NCBI GenBank assembly: GCA_902533955.1
Contig: CACANV010000005.1
Coordinates: 1 to 18,486, forward strand
Direction of reading: 5' to 3'
DNA: 18,486 nt
DNA from: an uncultured Pelagibacteraceae bacterium
Lineage (GTDB): Bacteria > Pseudomonadota > Alphaproteobacteria > Pelagibacterales > Pelagibacteraceae
The position numbers and the translations under genes were made by a program. This document shows positions 9,390-17,183 of this stretch, piece after piece (the first letter of the stretch is position 1; each line of letters opens with the position of its first letter). The notes under the pieces are model-generated. The model ran no database searches and had not been told where the DNA came from. It saw only the letters and a program-made list of their open reading frames with translations.

Positions 9390-9811
9390 TTATCTTTATC
9401 TTCTATCCATGGTATTACCTGTGTTTCTATTCCCTCGTCTTTTAACTCTTTAACATCATCCAAGGAAGCATTACCATAAATACCTTTTTTGGATTTTTTA
9501 TTATTATAATGAATTGATCTAGCCTCATATGTAAAGTTATTTCCTACAAAATCAAAATTTTGTTTAATAAATTTTTGGTGATCTTTTATTTTTTTTTTAA
9601 CATCTTTTAATTTTAAAATTTCTTTATCAATTAATTTTTTTTTAGTATTTGATAAATTTGGTGACATCAAAGATTTTTCTACTTGATAAGACCCACAAGC
9701 TTCACAATTAAGATACTTAAATTTCTTTAAGCGTTCAAATTCTATTGATGAGCTAAACCAACTATCAAATTCTGTTAAACATTTTTGACAATTTAATAAA
9801 TATTTAATCAT
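9386..9811 (-). CDS. DUF1178 family protein with zinc-ribbon N-terminus
   Basis: A 141-residue protein of unknown function. Residues 1-50 hold two cysteine pairs, C8-x2-C11 and C36-x2-C39, that form a likely zinc ribbon. Around them lie the family signature CLTEFDSWFSSSIEFE and the run VEKSLMSPNLS. The middle (about 55-90) is lysine-rich and helical. The C-terminus carries YEARSIHYNNKKSKKGIYG and ends in the DVKELKDEGI block typical of DUF1178. No reaction or partner is known. It lies 41 nt downstream of argJ on the same strand and may be cotranscribed with it. It converges on ubiG with a 4-nt overlap at the stop codons. Confidence 0.88.
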   Translation of the reverse strand: MIKYLLNCQKCLTEFDSWFSSSIEFERLKKFKYLNCEACGSYQVEKSLMSPNLSNTKKKLIDKEILKLKDVKKKIKDHQKFIKQNFDFVGNNFTYEARSIHYNNKKSKKGIYGNASLDDVKELKDEGIETQVIPWIEDKDN

Positions 9812-9831
9812 GTAAGTATGATTTAATAATT

Positions 9832-9859
9832 ATCTTAAAAAATTCAATATATTTAAGAT
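9832..9859. other. Inverted repeat across the argJ stop codon
   Basis: ATCTTAAA (9832-9839) and TTTAAGAT (9852-9859) form a perfect 8-bp inverted repeat with a 12-nt loop at the argJ/DUF1178 junction. No U-tract follows on the minus strand and the stem is AT-rich, so efficient termination is doubtful. It might slow decay of, or partly attenuate, the argJ-DUF1178 message. Confidence 0.3.
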
Positions 9860-11154
9860 CTATAATCTGAATTTATTTCAATATAACTCTTTGTTAAATC
9901 CATAGTATAAACCGTAAAACTTTTATGACCCAATCCTAAATCGACAGTAATATTTATTGACTCATTTTTCATATAATTGCTTACTTTTGACTCATCATAA
10001 TTTTCAATTAAATTGCCTTTTGCTAAAATTTTGAATTGACCTATTAATATTGAAAGTTTTTTTAAATCTATATTTACATCACTCTTTCCTATGGCCATTG
10101 CAATTCGACCCCAATTTGGATCTTCACCAGTAATTGCGGTTTTGACCAAAGGTGAGTTTGCTATGGAAAATGATATTTTTTTTGCATCTTTTTCTGTTTT
10201 ACAATTTTTACAAGCTATTGTAATAAATTTGGAAGCACCTTCTCCATCTGCTGCTACTCTCTTAGCTAAATTTAATAAAACTTCATGAACTGCATAATTA
10301 AAATTTTTCAACCTTGGATCTTTTACATTTTTGATTAATGGGTTGTTTGCTTTATTTGTAGAAAAAATTGAAACCATATCATTAGTGCTTGTATCTCCAT
10401 CACATGTTATTGCATTAAACGTTGTTTCAATATTTTTTTTTAGAATCTGTTTAAGTAATGAGGATTTTAAATTTGCATCAGTAAATATAAAACCAAGAGT
10501 AGTCGCCATATTTGGAAAAATCATTCCAGATCCTTTTGCAATTCCATATATTTTAACTTTACTTGAGCCTATTTTACATTCTGACATTGATAATTTTGGT
10601 TTTGTATCAGTTGTCATTATGCCAAGAGCAGCTTTCATCCATATAAGTTTATTTTGAGTATATTTAATTTTTTGAATTAAATTAGGAATATTCTTTTTAA
10701 TCTTATGTAAGGGAAATTTTTCTCCTATTGTGCCAGTGCAAGCAAAAATTATTTCATTTGGATTAATTTTTTTTGGATTATCTTCATCCATAAATTGTTT
10801 TTCTGTAAGTTTTTTAGATAAATCAAAAGATAAATCTTTTAAAGAATTAAAACCTTGAGCTCCTGTTAAAGCATTTGCATTTCTTGTATTTATTAAAAGA
10901 GCTTTTAATTTTTCAGATTTTGTTTTCAAATTCCATTTTAAATTCTCAGAAATAATTTTGGATTGAGTAAAAACTGAAGCATGGCTTGCTCCATCTCTAA
11001 AATAAAACAATACTAAATCATCTCTCTTTTTTTCATATAAACCTGCACTTATTGTAGAAATTGAAACTCCATCCAAATGATCAAGATCTTGAAAATCACT
11101 AATTTTAGAGTTTTTATTCTTATTATCAAAAAAGTTGTTTATGTTGAAAACCAT
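9853..11154 (-). CDS. argJ: Bifunctional glutamate N-acetyltransferase / ornithine acetyltransferase
   Basis: A 433-residue enzyme of the cyclic arginine pathway. It moves the acetyl group from N-acetylornithine to glutamate and, in bifunctional forms, also makes N-acetylglutamate from acetyl-CoA. The self-cleavage site is the A217-T218 bond in KGSGMIFPNMATTLGF; T218 becomes the nucleophile of the beta chain. NANALTG (92-98) and the oxyanion-hole region FACTGTIGE (137-145) are also present. The reading frame extends upstream to an ATG at 11211, but the extra 19 residues are Tyr/Leu-rich, unlike ArgJ, and would leave 2 bp to secA. The ATG at 11154 gives a normal start and a 59-bp divergent gap, so I chose it. 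DUF1178 follows. Confidence 0.93.
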   Translation of the reverse strand: MVFNINNFFDNKNKNSKISDFQDLDHLDGVSISTISAGLYEKKRDDLVLFYFRDGASHASVFTQSKIISENLKWNLKTKSEKLKALLINTRNANALTGAQGFNSLKDLSFDLSKKLTEKQFMDEDNPKKINPNEIIFACTGTIGEKFPLHKIKKNIPNLIQKIKYTQNKLIWMKAALGIMTTDTKPKLSMSECKIGSSKVKIYGIAKGSGMIFPNMATTLGFIFTDANLKSSLLKQILKKNIETTFNAITCDGDTSTNDMVSIFSTNKANNPLIKNVKDPRLKNFNYAVHEVLLNLAKRVAADGEGASKFITIACKNCKTEKDAKKISFSIANSPLVKTAITGEDPNWGRIAMAIGKSDVNIDLKKLSILIGQFKILAKGNLIENYDESKVSNYMKNESINITVDLGLGHKSFTVYTMDLTKSYIEINSDYRS

Positions 11155-11213
11155 GATATTTAAAATTTTAAAATAATTACTATATATTTTTAATAAATAA
11201 TAATACATCAAAA

Positions 11214-13724
11214 ATGTTTAACCCTCTAAATTTTATTTCAAAAATAATAAAAGGTGGAAACCAAAGAGAACTGGATAGAATCAAAAAAATTGTATCAAAA
11301 ATAAATACTTTTGAAAAAAAAATTGAGAGTTTTAATAACGATGATTTTCCAAAAAGAACGAATTATTTTGTTAACCATTTAAAAAATGGAGGTAAATTAA
11401 ATGATATTTTGCCGGAGGCCTTTGCGCTTGTAAGAGAAGCTTCGAAAAGAATTAATAAAGAAAGACATTTTGATGTCCAGTTAGTTGGTGGTGTTGTCCT
11501 TCATGAAAATAAAATAGCTGAAATGAAAACTGGAGAAGGAAAAACATTAACTATCACTTTGTCCGCATATTTAAATGCTTTAGAAAAAAAGGGGGTTCAT
11601 ATCGTTACTGTAAATGATTATTTGGCAAAGAGAGATAGTGAAAATATGGGAAAAATCTATAATTTTTTGGGAATGTCTTGCGGATTTATAAACACGAACC
11701 AATCAGATCTAGAAAGAAAAGAAAACTATAGCAAGGATATTACCTATGCAACAAATAGTGAATTAGGTTTTGATTATCTCAGAGACAACATGAGATTTTC
11801 CAAAGAAGAGATGGTTCAGAGAACACATAATTATGCAATTGTTGATGAAATTGATTCTTGTTTAATTGATGAAGCAAGAACTCCTTTAATTATATCAGGA
11901 GCAACTGAAGATAAAACTAATCAATATATAGCAATTGATAAACTTATTAAAAATTTAAAAAGTGAAGATTTTGAAATAGATGAAAAAGACAAAAATATTT
12001 TACTTACTAATAAAGGTATAGACAATATTGAAAAAATATTTTCTAGTGCAGGAATTTTAAAAAATAATAATTTTTATGATCCAGAAAATTTACATTTGGT
12101 GCATCATGTAAATCAAGCTTTAAGAGCTAATCACCTATATCAAAGTGGTAGGGATTATATAGTTAAAGATGAACAAGTAATAATAATAGATGAACAAACT
12201 GGTAGACAATTACCGGGAAGAAGGTTTGGCGATGGATTACATCAAAGTTTAGAAGCTAAAGAAAAATTAAAAGTAAATTCAGAAAATCAAACTTTAGCTT
12301 CAATAACTTATCAAAATTTTTTTAAACTTTATAATAAACTTGCGGGGTGTACGGGTACTGCAAAAACAGAGTCCGAAGAATTCTTCGAAATTTATAATCT
12401 TCCAGTTGTATCAATACCTACCAATAAAGAAATGATTCGTAAAGACTGGAATGATCAAATATTTAGAACTGCTAAAGAAAAAGATGATGCTATTGTAAAT
12501 AAAATTGTTGAGTGTAATAATGCGTCTCAACCTTTATTAGTTTTTACAGCTAGCATAAATAAATCTGAACATTACTCTAAATTGTTAGATCTAAAAGAAA
12601 TTAAACATACTGTTTTAAATGCAAAAAATCATGAAAAAGAAGCTGAAATAATTGCTAATGCAGGAAAAAAAAATTCAATAATTATTACGACTAGCATCTC
12701 AGGTAGAGGTGTAGATATAAAGCTAGGAGGACAAGATGAGTCACAAAAAGAAGAAATAAAAAAAATAGGCGGGTTATTTGTTATTGGAACTGAAAGAATG
12801 GAAAGTAGAAGGGTTGACAATCAAGCTAGAGGAAGGTCTGGTAGACAAGGAGATGAGGGTAATTCTATTTTCTTTGTGAGCCTAGAGGATGATTTAATGA
12901 GAATATTTGGTTCAGAATCCATGAATAATATGCTTGAAAAACTTGGTTTAAAAGATGGAGAAAGTATTGATCACCCATGGATAAATAAAGCTTTGGAAAG
13001 AGCACAACAAAAAGTTGAGGCTAGAAACTTTGATATTCGTAAAACTCTTTTAAAATTTGATAATGTTTTAAATGATCAAAGACAAGTTATATTTAGCCAA
13101 AGAAATAATATTATTAACGATAAAGATTCTAAAAAATATGCCGATGAATTTTTAAAAGAAATTATAGATGATTTAAAGCTACTTAAATCTAAAAGTTTAA
13201 CAAAAGTTAAAGGAAATGAGTTTATAAATCAACTTAAATCTTTATTAGGTAAATCTTTTGATGAAAATCAAATGCAATCATTAATTAATTCTAAAGATAA
13301 CGAGTTTGAAAATTTGTTGAACAAAAAATTTTTAGAGAAAAGAGAAGAGAAAATTAAAATTATTGGAGAAGATCAAACATCAGAGATAGAAAAAAAAATT
13401 TTTCTTCAGTTAATTGATCAAAATTGGAAAATGCACATACAATATTTAGAACAACTTAGACAGGTAATTGGTTTAAGATCTTATGGACAAAGAGATCCTT
13501 TAGTTGAATATAAAAAAGAAGCATTTGTTTTATTTGAAAATTTATTAAAAAAATTAAAGACTGATCTAATAACAGTTTTATTTAATTTAAAAATTGTAGA
13601 TAATGCAAATCAAGAAAATTCGAGTGAAAAGTTTAGAGAATTATCAAAAAATAAAATTGGAAGAAATGAACCTTGTCCATGTAAATCTGGAAAAAAATAT
13701 AAACATTGTCATGGAGCCCTATAA
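11214..13724 (+). CDS. secA: Preprotein translocase ATPase subunit
   Basis: An 836-residue motor of the Sec pathway, which pushes unfolded preproteins through SecYEG using ATP, at the inner membrane and in the cytoplasm. Walker A is MKTGEGKT (104-111) in nucleotide-binding domain 1, and the DEAD-type Walker B is DEID at 211-214. A preprotein cross-linking domain follows, then the second nucleotide domain with GRGVDIKLGG and QARGRSGRQGD, then the helical scaffold. The C-terminal zinc finger that contacts SecB and lipid is intact: C821, C823, C832, H833. It is somewhat shorter than E. coli SecA (901), mainly through a short linker before the finger. The last 6 nt overlap the end of convergent accA. 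No Shine-Dalgarno is visible. SecB-type use is suggested by the finger but not proven here. Confidence 0.98.
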   Translation: MFNPLNFISKIIKGGNQRELDRIKKIVSKINTFEKKIESFNNDDFPKRTNYFVNHLKNGGKLNDILPEAFALVREASKRINKERHFDVQLVGGVVLHENKIAEMKTGEGKTLTITLSAYLNALEKKGVHIVTVNDYLAKRDSENMGKIYNFLGMSCGFINTNQSDLERKENYSKDITYATNSELGFDYLRDNMRFSKEEMVQRTHNYAIVDEIDSCLIDEARTPLIISGATEDKTNQYIAIDKLIKNLKSEDFEIDEKDKNILLTNKGIDNIEKIFSSAGILKNNNFYDPENLHLVHHVNQALRANHLYQSGRDYIVKDEQVIIIDEQTGRQLPGRRFGDGLHQSLEAKEKLKVNSENQTLASITYQNFFKLYNKLAGCTGTAKTESEEFFEIYNLPVVSIPTNKEMIRKDWNDQIFRTAKEKDDAIVNKIVECNNASQPLLVFTASINKSEHYSKLLDLKEIKHTVLNAKNHEKEAEIIANAGKKNSIIITTSISGRGVDIKLGGQDESQKEEIKKIGGLFVIGTERMESRRVDNQARGRSGRQGDEGNSIFFVSLEDDLMRIFGSESMNNMLEKLGLKDGESIDHPWINKALERAQQKVEARNFDIRKTLLKFDNVLNDQRQVIFSQRNNIINDKDSKKYADEFLKEIIDDLKLLKSKSLTKVKGNEFINQLKSLLGKSFDENQMQSLINSKDNEFENLLNKKFLEKREEKIKIIGEDQTSEIEKKIFLQLIDQNWKMHIQYLEQLRQVIGLRSYGQRDPLVEYKKEAFVLFENLLKKLKTDLITVLFNLKIVDNANQENSSEKFRELSKNKIGRNEPCPCKSGKKYKHCHGAL

Positions 13725-14822
13725 TATTAATGCAAAAAATACTAAAAAAATTACAAGAATGCTAAAATAAATAAATTTTTTATTACTTTTTAATTTAGAT
13801 ATAAATTTATCTATTATGTTTTCTTTAATTAAAAGGTTTTCAGAATCACTTGACTTGGTTGTAAAACCTTTATTTCTACCGACTGATAAAAATTTATTTT
13901 TACGTTGACTATAAATTTCATCTTCATTCATATTATAAAAAAATTCTAAATTTTTTTCTAAAGAATTTCTAACATTATCTAGTATCAGGTCTTTGTCTCT
14001 GTGAGCGCCTCCTGTTGGTTCTGGTATAATTTCATCAATTATTTCTAGATTAAGAAGATCTTTTGATGAAAGCTTCATTGCTTTTGATGCTTCCAAAGTC
14101 ATTTTTGGATCCCTCCAAAGAATTGTGGCACACCCTTCTGGTGAAATAACAGAATAAATTGCATTTTGTAACATTAAAACTTTATTTGAGGATGCTAATG
14201 CTATTGCCCCTCCTGACCCACCTTCACCAATAATAATAGATATTGTTGGAACTCTAAGATTCATACAGCATTCAATTGACTTAGCAATTGCTTCTGCCTG
14301 ACCCCTTTCTTCAGCACCGACACCCGGATATGCTCCAGGAGTATCTATAAATGAAACAACTGGAATCCTAAATTTATCAGCAAGTTTCATTAATCTTATA
14401 GTTTTTCTGTATCCTTCTGGCCTCATCATTCCAAAATTCCTATCAATTCTAGTTTCAAGATCTTCCCCTTTTTCTTGCCCAATTATTAAGATGGATTTAC
14501 TATTAAATTTTCCAAAACCTGAAATAACTGACTTATCTTCCCCGTAGTATCTATCTCCAGAAAGAGGAATAAAATCTTGGAACAGATTGTCTATAAAAAA
14601 TTTTGCTTTTGGTCTATCCTCATGTCTAGCAACCAAAGTTGTTTGCCAAGGATCTAGATTGGAATAAATATCTTTAAGTTTTATATCTATTTCTTTTTGA
14701 ACTTGAGAAATTTTTGAAGTATCAACCTCAGATAATCCTTCTTGATTGTAAGGATCTTTTAATTGATCTAGCTCCGCTTCAAGATTTTTTACTTCTGTTT
14801 CAAAGTTTAAATAATTTTTCAT
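13719..14822 (-). CDS. accA: Acetyl-CoA carboxylase carboxyltransferase alpha subunit, with C-terminal hydrophobic tail
   Basis: A 367-residue subunit that, with AccD, transfers the carboxyl group from biotin on AccB to acetyl-CoA, giving malonyl-CoA for fatty acid synthesis. The crotonase-like carboxyltransferase fold is clear from FGMMRPEGYRKTIRLM, FIDTPGAYPGVGAEERGQAE and the oxyanion glycines of IGEGGSGGAIALA. Homologues are usually about 315-320 residues, ending near residue 318 here. Residues 319-349 form a polar linker, and residues 350-367 (FIYFSILVIFLVFFALIL) form an uncharged 18-residue segment like a C-terminal membrane anchor, preceded by lysines (SNKK). The tail is in the same frame with no break. 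The stop codon overlaps the end of secA by 6 nt. The catalytic core is certain; the tail function is open. Confidence 0.95.
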   Translation of the reverse strand: MKNYLNFETEVKNLEAELDQLKDPYNQEGLSEVDTSKISQVQKEIDIKLKDIYSNLDPWQTTLVARHEDRPKAKFFIDNLFQDFIPLSGDRYYGEDKSVISGFGKFNSKSILIIGQEKGEDLETRIDRNFGMMRPEGYRKTIRLMKLADKFRIPVVSFIDTPGAYPGVGAEERGQAEAIAKSIECCMNLRVPTISIIIGEGGSGGAIALASSNKVLMLQNAIYSVISPEGCATILWRDPKMTLEASKAMKLSSKDLLNLEIIDEIIPEPTGGAHRDKDLILDNVRNSLEKNLEFFYNMNEDEIYSQRKNKFLSVGRNKGFTTKSSDSENLLIKENIIDKFISKLKSNKKFIYFSILVIFLVFFALIL

Positions 14823-14834
14823 TAAAAAAGCTTT

Positions 14835-14840
14835 ATTATA
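14835..14840 (-). promoter_or_regulatory. Possible -10 element for accA
   Basis: A consensus TATAAT on the minus strand lies 12 nt upstream of the accA ATG. The start it predicts (about 14828) would leave a leader of only 6 nt or so, nearly leaderless. No good -35 sequence is present at 16-18 nt, so the call is tentative. Confidence 0.3.
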
Positions 14841-14870
14841 TTCAAAAAAGGCAATAAAATGACATAAAAT
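14841..14870 (+). promoter_or_regulatory. Possible promoter for the glcB leader
   Basis: TTCAAA (14841-14846) and TAAAAT (14865-14870) are spaced 18 nt apart. Both depart from consensus, but the predicted start near 14877 would place the inverted repeat, the Shine-Dalgarno and the small ORF all in the transcript. A second TAAAAT lies at 14855-14860, so the assignment is uncertain. Confidence 0.25.
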
Positions 14871-14872
14871 AT

Positions 14873-14894
14873 TTAGTATTTTAAAAAATACTAA
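14873..14894. repeat. Inverted repeat in the accA-glcB gap
   Basis: TTAGTATT (14873-14880) and AATACTAA (14887-14894) form a perfect 8-bp inverted repeat with a 6-nt AT loop. It sits just before the small ORF upstream of glcB and between the two divergent genes. It could be a DNA operator, since the arms are symmetric, or an mRNA hairpin in the glcB leader. Nothing in the sequence decides between these. Confidence 0.45.
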
Positions 14895-14897
14895 TAA

Positions 14898-15020
14898 ATG
14901 CCACTAAAGGAGCGATCAATCTTGAAAGTTTTGCATAAAATAACTGAAAAATTAATAAATCAAGCACATTCAATATTTTTTTTAAAAAAACAAAACTCAA
15001 AATTATACTTTCATATTTAA
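14898..15020 (+). CDS. Small ORF in the glcB leader, possible leader peptide
   Basis: An open frame of 40 codons runs from ATG 14898 to TAA 15018-15020, 11 nt before the glcB ATG. A perfect Shine-Dalgarno AAAGGAG (14906-14912) lies inside it, 9 nt before an in-frame TTG at 14922, which would give a 32-residue form beginning MKVLHKITEKL. The anti-SD of the 16S gene in this window is fully complementary to it. The peptide is basic, with a likely amphipathic helix near residues 8-28; I recognise no family. Other starts inspected here lack a GGAG motif, so this one stands out. It could be a leader peptide that couples or gates glcB translation, a free-standing micro-protein, or chance. An open frame of 40 codons is only mildly unlikely in DNA this AT-rich. 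Confidence 0.35.
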   Translation: MPLKERSILKVLHKITEKLINQAHSIFFLKKQNSKLYFHI

Positions 15021-15031
15021 TTATAAATTAT

Positions 15032-17182
15032 ATGAAGAATCAATTTATAAAAATAAATAATCTATCAGTTTCAAAAAAGCTTGCTGACTTTGTAAATCAT
15101 GAGCTTTTAAAAAACACTGAAATATCAAAAGAGAGTTTTTGGACAGGTTTTGATAAAGTAGTACACAATTTGGCACCAAAAAATAGACAATTGATTCAAA
15201 CCAGAGAGACAATGCAAAAAGAGATAGATTTATGGCATAAAAAAAATAAATTCAATGAATTTGATATTAAAAAGTACCAAAATTTTTTAAAAAAAATTGG
15301 ATATTTAAAAGAAGAAGGCCCGGATTTTAAAATAAAAACAAAAAATTTAGATGAAGAAATTTCTAATGTAGCTGGGCCTCAATTAGTTGTTCCAATAATG
15401 AATGCAAGATATAGTTTAAATGCGGCTAATGCCAGATGGATTAGTTTGTATGATAGTTTATATGGATCAGACATAATAGAGTCAGAAGAAAGTGGTAGTG
15501 AAAAATATGACCCTTTAAGAGGGCAAGAGGTAATTAAATATACAAGGGATTTCCTAAATAAGTTTTTTCCAATTAAAGATTTGAATTGGAAAGATATAAC
15601 AGGCCTATCAATTAAAGATAAAAAATTATTAATTAGTAAAAATAATAAAACTTTTAATTTAATTAATTTAAAAAAATTTGTTGGTCATAGAGGAGATGCA
15701 AATAAACCATCTGCTGTAATACTTAAAAATAATAATCTTCATTTAGAAATTATTATTAATCCCAGAGCTTTCAGTGCATCTAGAGATGCCGCAGGTATAA
15801 GTGATATTATATTAGAGTCAGCAATTTCTTCAATTTGTGACAATGAAGATAGTGTTGCTGCAGTTGATGCTGAGGACAAAGTGCTTTGTTATAGAAATTG
15901 GTTAGGGTTAATGAAAGGAGATTTAAAATCTATTTTTGAAAAAAATGGAAAAAAGTTTGAGAGGAAACTTAATCCTGACAGGAGTTATGTTTCTGCCGAT
16001 GGAAAAGGATTGAAATTGCACGGAAGAAGTTTGCTGCTCGTTAGAAATGTAGGGCACCTTATGACAAATCCTGCAATAATACTTAATGATGGTTCTGAAG
16101 TACCAGAAGGCATTTTGGATGCTTTTATTACTACAGCTGCTTGTCTTCATGATTTGAAGAGTAAAGGTAACTCAAGAACTGGTTCTATTTATATTGTTAA
16201 ACCAAAAATGCATGGACCAGATGAAACTAAATTCACAGATTTGATATTTTCAAAAGTTGAAGAAGTTTTAGGACTAAAAAAATACACTATAAAATGTGGA
16301 ATAATGGATGAAGAAAGGAGAACTTCGGTAAATTTAAAGGAATGCATTAGAACTTTGGAAAATAGAGTTTTTTTTATAAATACTGGATTTTTAGATAGAA
16401 CTGGAGATGAAATGCATACATCAATGGAAGCTGGGCCCATGATTAAAAAAGGAGATATGAAAAAATCTTTATGGATTAAAACTTATGAAAATAACAATGT
16501 AGATATTGGAATTAAATGTGGATTTTCTGGAATAGCACAGATTGGAAAAGGTATGTGGGCAATGCCAGATAAAATGAAAGATATGATGGAGCAAAAAATA
16601 GACCATGTTAATGCAGGGGCAAACTGTGCTTGGGTACCTTCTCCTACTGCTGCGGCATTGCATGCTATGCATTATCATCAAATAAATATATTTGAAAAAC
16701 AAAAGGAACTAAAATTAAGAGATCCTGCAAAACTTTCAAATTTATTAACTATACCTGTCGCTGATCGGCCAAACTGGTCAACGGATGAAATTAATTCAGA
16801 GATATCAAATTCTGCTCAAACAATTTTAGGATATGTTGTAAGATGGGTTGATCAAGGTATAGGTTGCTCTAAAGTACCAGATATTAACAATATAGGGTTA
16901 ATGGAAGATAGAGCGACTTTAAGAATTTCATCTCAACATATAGCAAATTGGCTTCACCATGGTTTGTGTTCAAATAGACAAGTTCTTGAAATATTAAAAA
17001 AAATGGCAAAGGTTGTTGATGAACAAAATAAAACTGATCCTAATTATGAAAATATGTATCCTAAATATGATAAATCAATAGCTTTTAAAGCAGCTTGTGA
17101 ATTAATCTTTCATGGAAAATCTCAACCTTCGGGTTATACTGAACCACTTTTACACCTAAACAGACTTATTAAAAAAAGCTAA
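15032..17182 (+). CDS. glcB: Malate synthase G
   Basis: A 716-residue enzyme that condenses glyoxylate with acetyl-CoA to malate in the glyoxylate cycle. It lets the cell build C4 acids from acetate, glycolate and glycine-derived glyoxylate. Length and numbering track E. coli MSG (723): R338 in LLLVRNVGHLMT, E427 in GIMDEERRTS and D455 in FLDRTGDEMHTS match the known glyoxylate/magnesium residues at identical numbers. The catalytic base aspartate appears as D626 in MEDRATLRIS (D631 in E. coli). The isoform-G-specific N-terminal region is present. No Shine-Dalgarno precedes the ATG, which lies 11 nt after a small ORF in a ~210-bp leader. The stop is 1 nt from the end of convergent recR, leaving no room for a terminator. 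Confidence 0.98.
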   Translation: MKNQFIKINNLSVSKKLADFVNHELLKNTEISKESFWTGFDKVVHNLAPKNRQLIQTRETMQKEIDLWHKKNKFNEFDIKKYQNFLKKIGYLKEEGPDFKIKTKNLDEEISNVAGPQLVVPIMNARYSLNAANARWISLYDSLYGSDIIESEESGSEKYDPLRGQEVIKYTRDFLNKFFPIKDLNWKDITGLSIKDKKLLISKNNKTFNLINLKKFVGHRGDANKPSAVILKNNNLHLEIIINPRAFSASRDAAGISDIILESAISSICDNEDSVAAVDAEDKVLCYRNWLGLMKGDLKSIFEKNGKKFERKLNPDRSYVSADGKGLKLHGRSLLLVRNVGHLMTNPAIILNDGSEVPEGILDAFITTAACLHDLKSKGNSRTGSIYIVKPKMHGPDETKFTDLIFSKVEEVLGLKKYTIKCGIMDEERRTSVNLKECIRTLENRVFFINTGFLDRTGDEMHTSMEAGPMIKKGDMKKSLWIKTYENNNVDIGIKCGFSGIAQIGKGMWAMPDKMKDMMEQKIDHVNAGANCAWVPSPTAAALHAMHYHQINIFEKQKELKLRDPAKLSNLLTIPVADRPNWSTDEINSEISNSAQTILGYVVRWVDQGIGCSKVPDINNIGLMEDRATLRISSQHIANWLHHGLCSNRQVLEILKKMAKVVDEQNKTDPNYENMYPKYDKSIAFKAACELIFHGKSQPSGYTEPLLHLNRLIKKS

Positions 17183-17183
17183 T

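Noticed and set aside
9832..9859. Rho-independent terminator after argJ
   Set aside because: The 8-bp stem is AT-rich, the loop is 12 nt and no U-tract follows on the minus strand; listed only as an inverted repeat.
11155..11211. 19-residue N-terminal extension of ArgJ
   Set aside because: Unlike ArgJ N-termini, and would remove the whole divergent promoter region with secA.
14898..14940. Glycine riboswitch in the glcB leader
   Set aside because: Expected from the SAR11 literature, but none of the core motifs is visible; the GGAG here fits a Shine-Dalgarno better. Needs a covariance-model search to be final.
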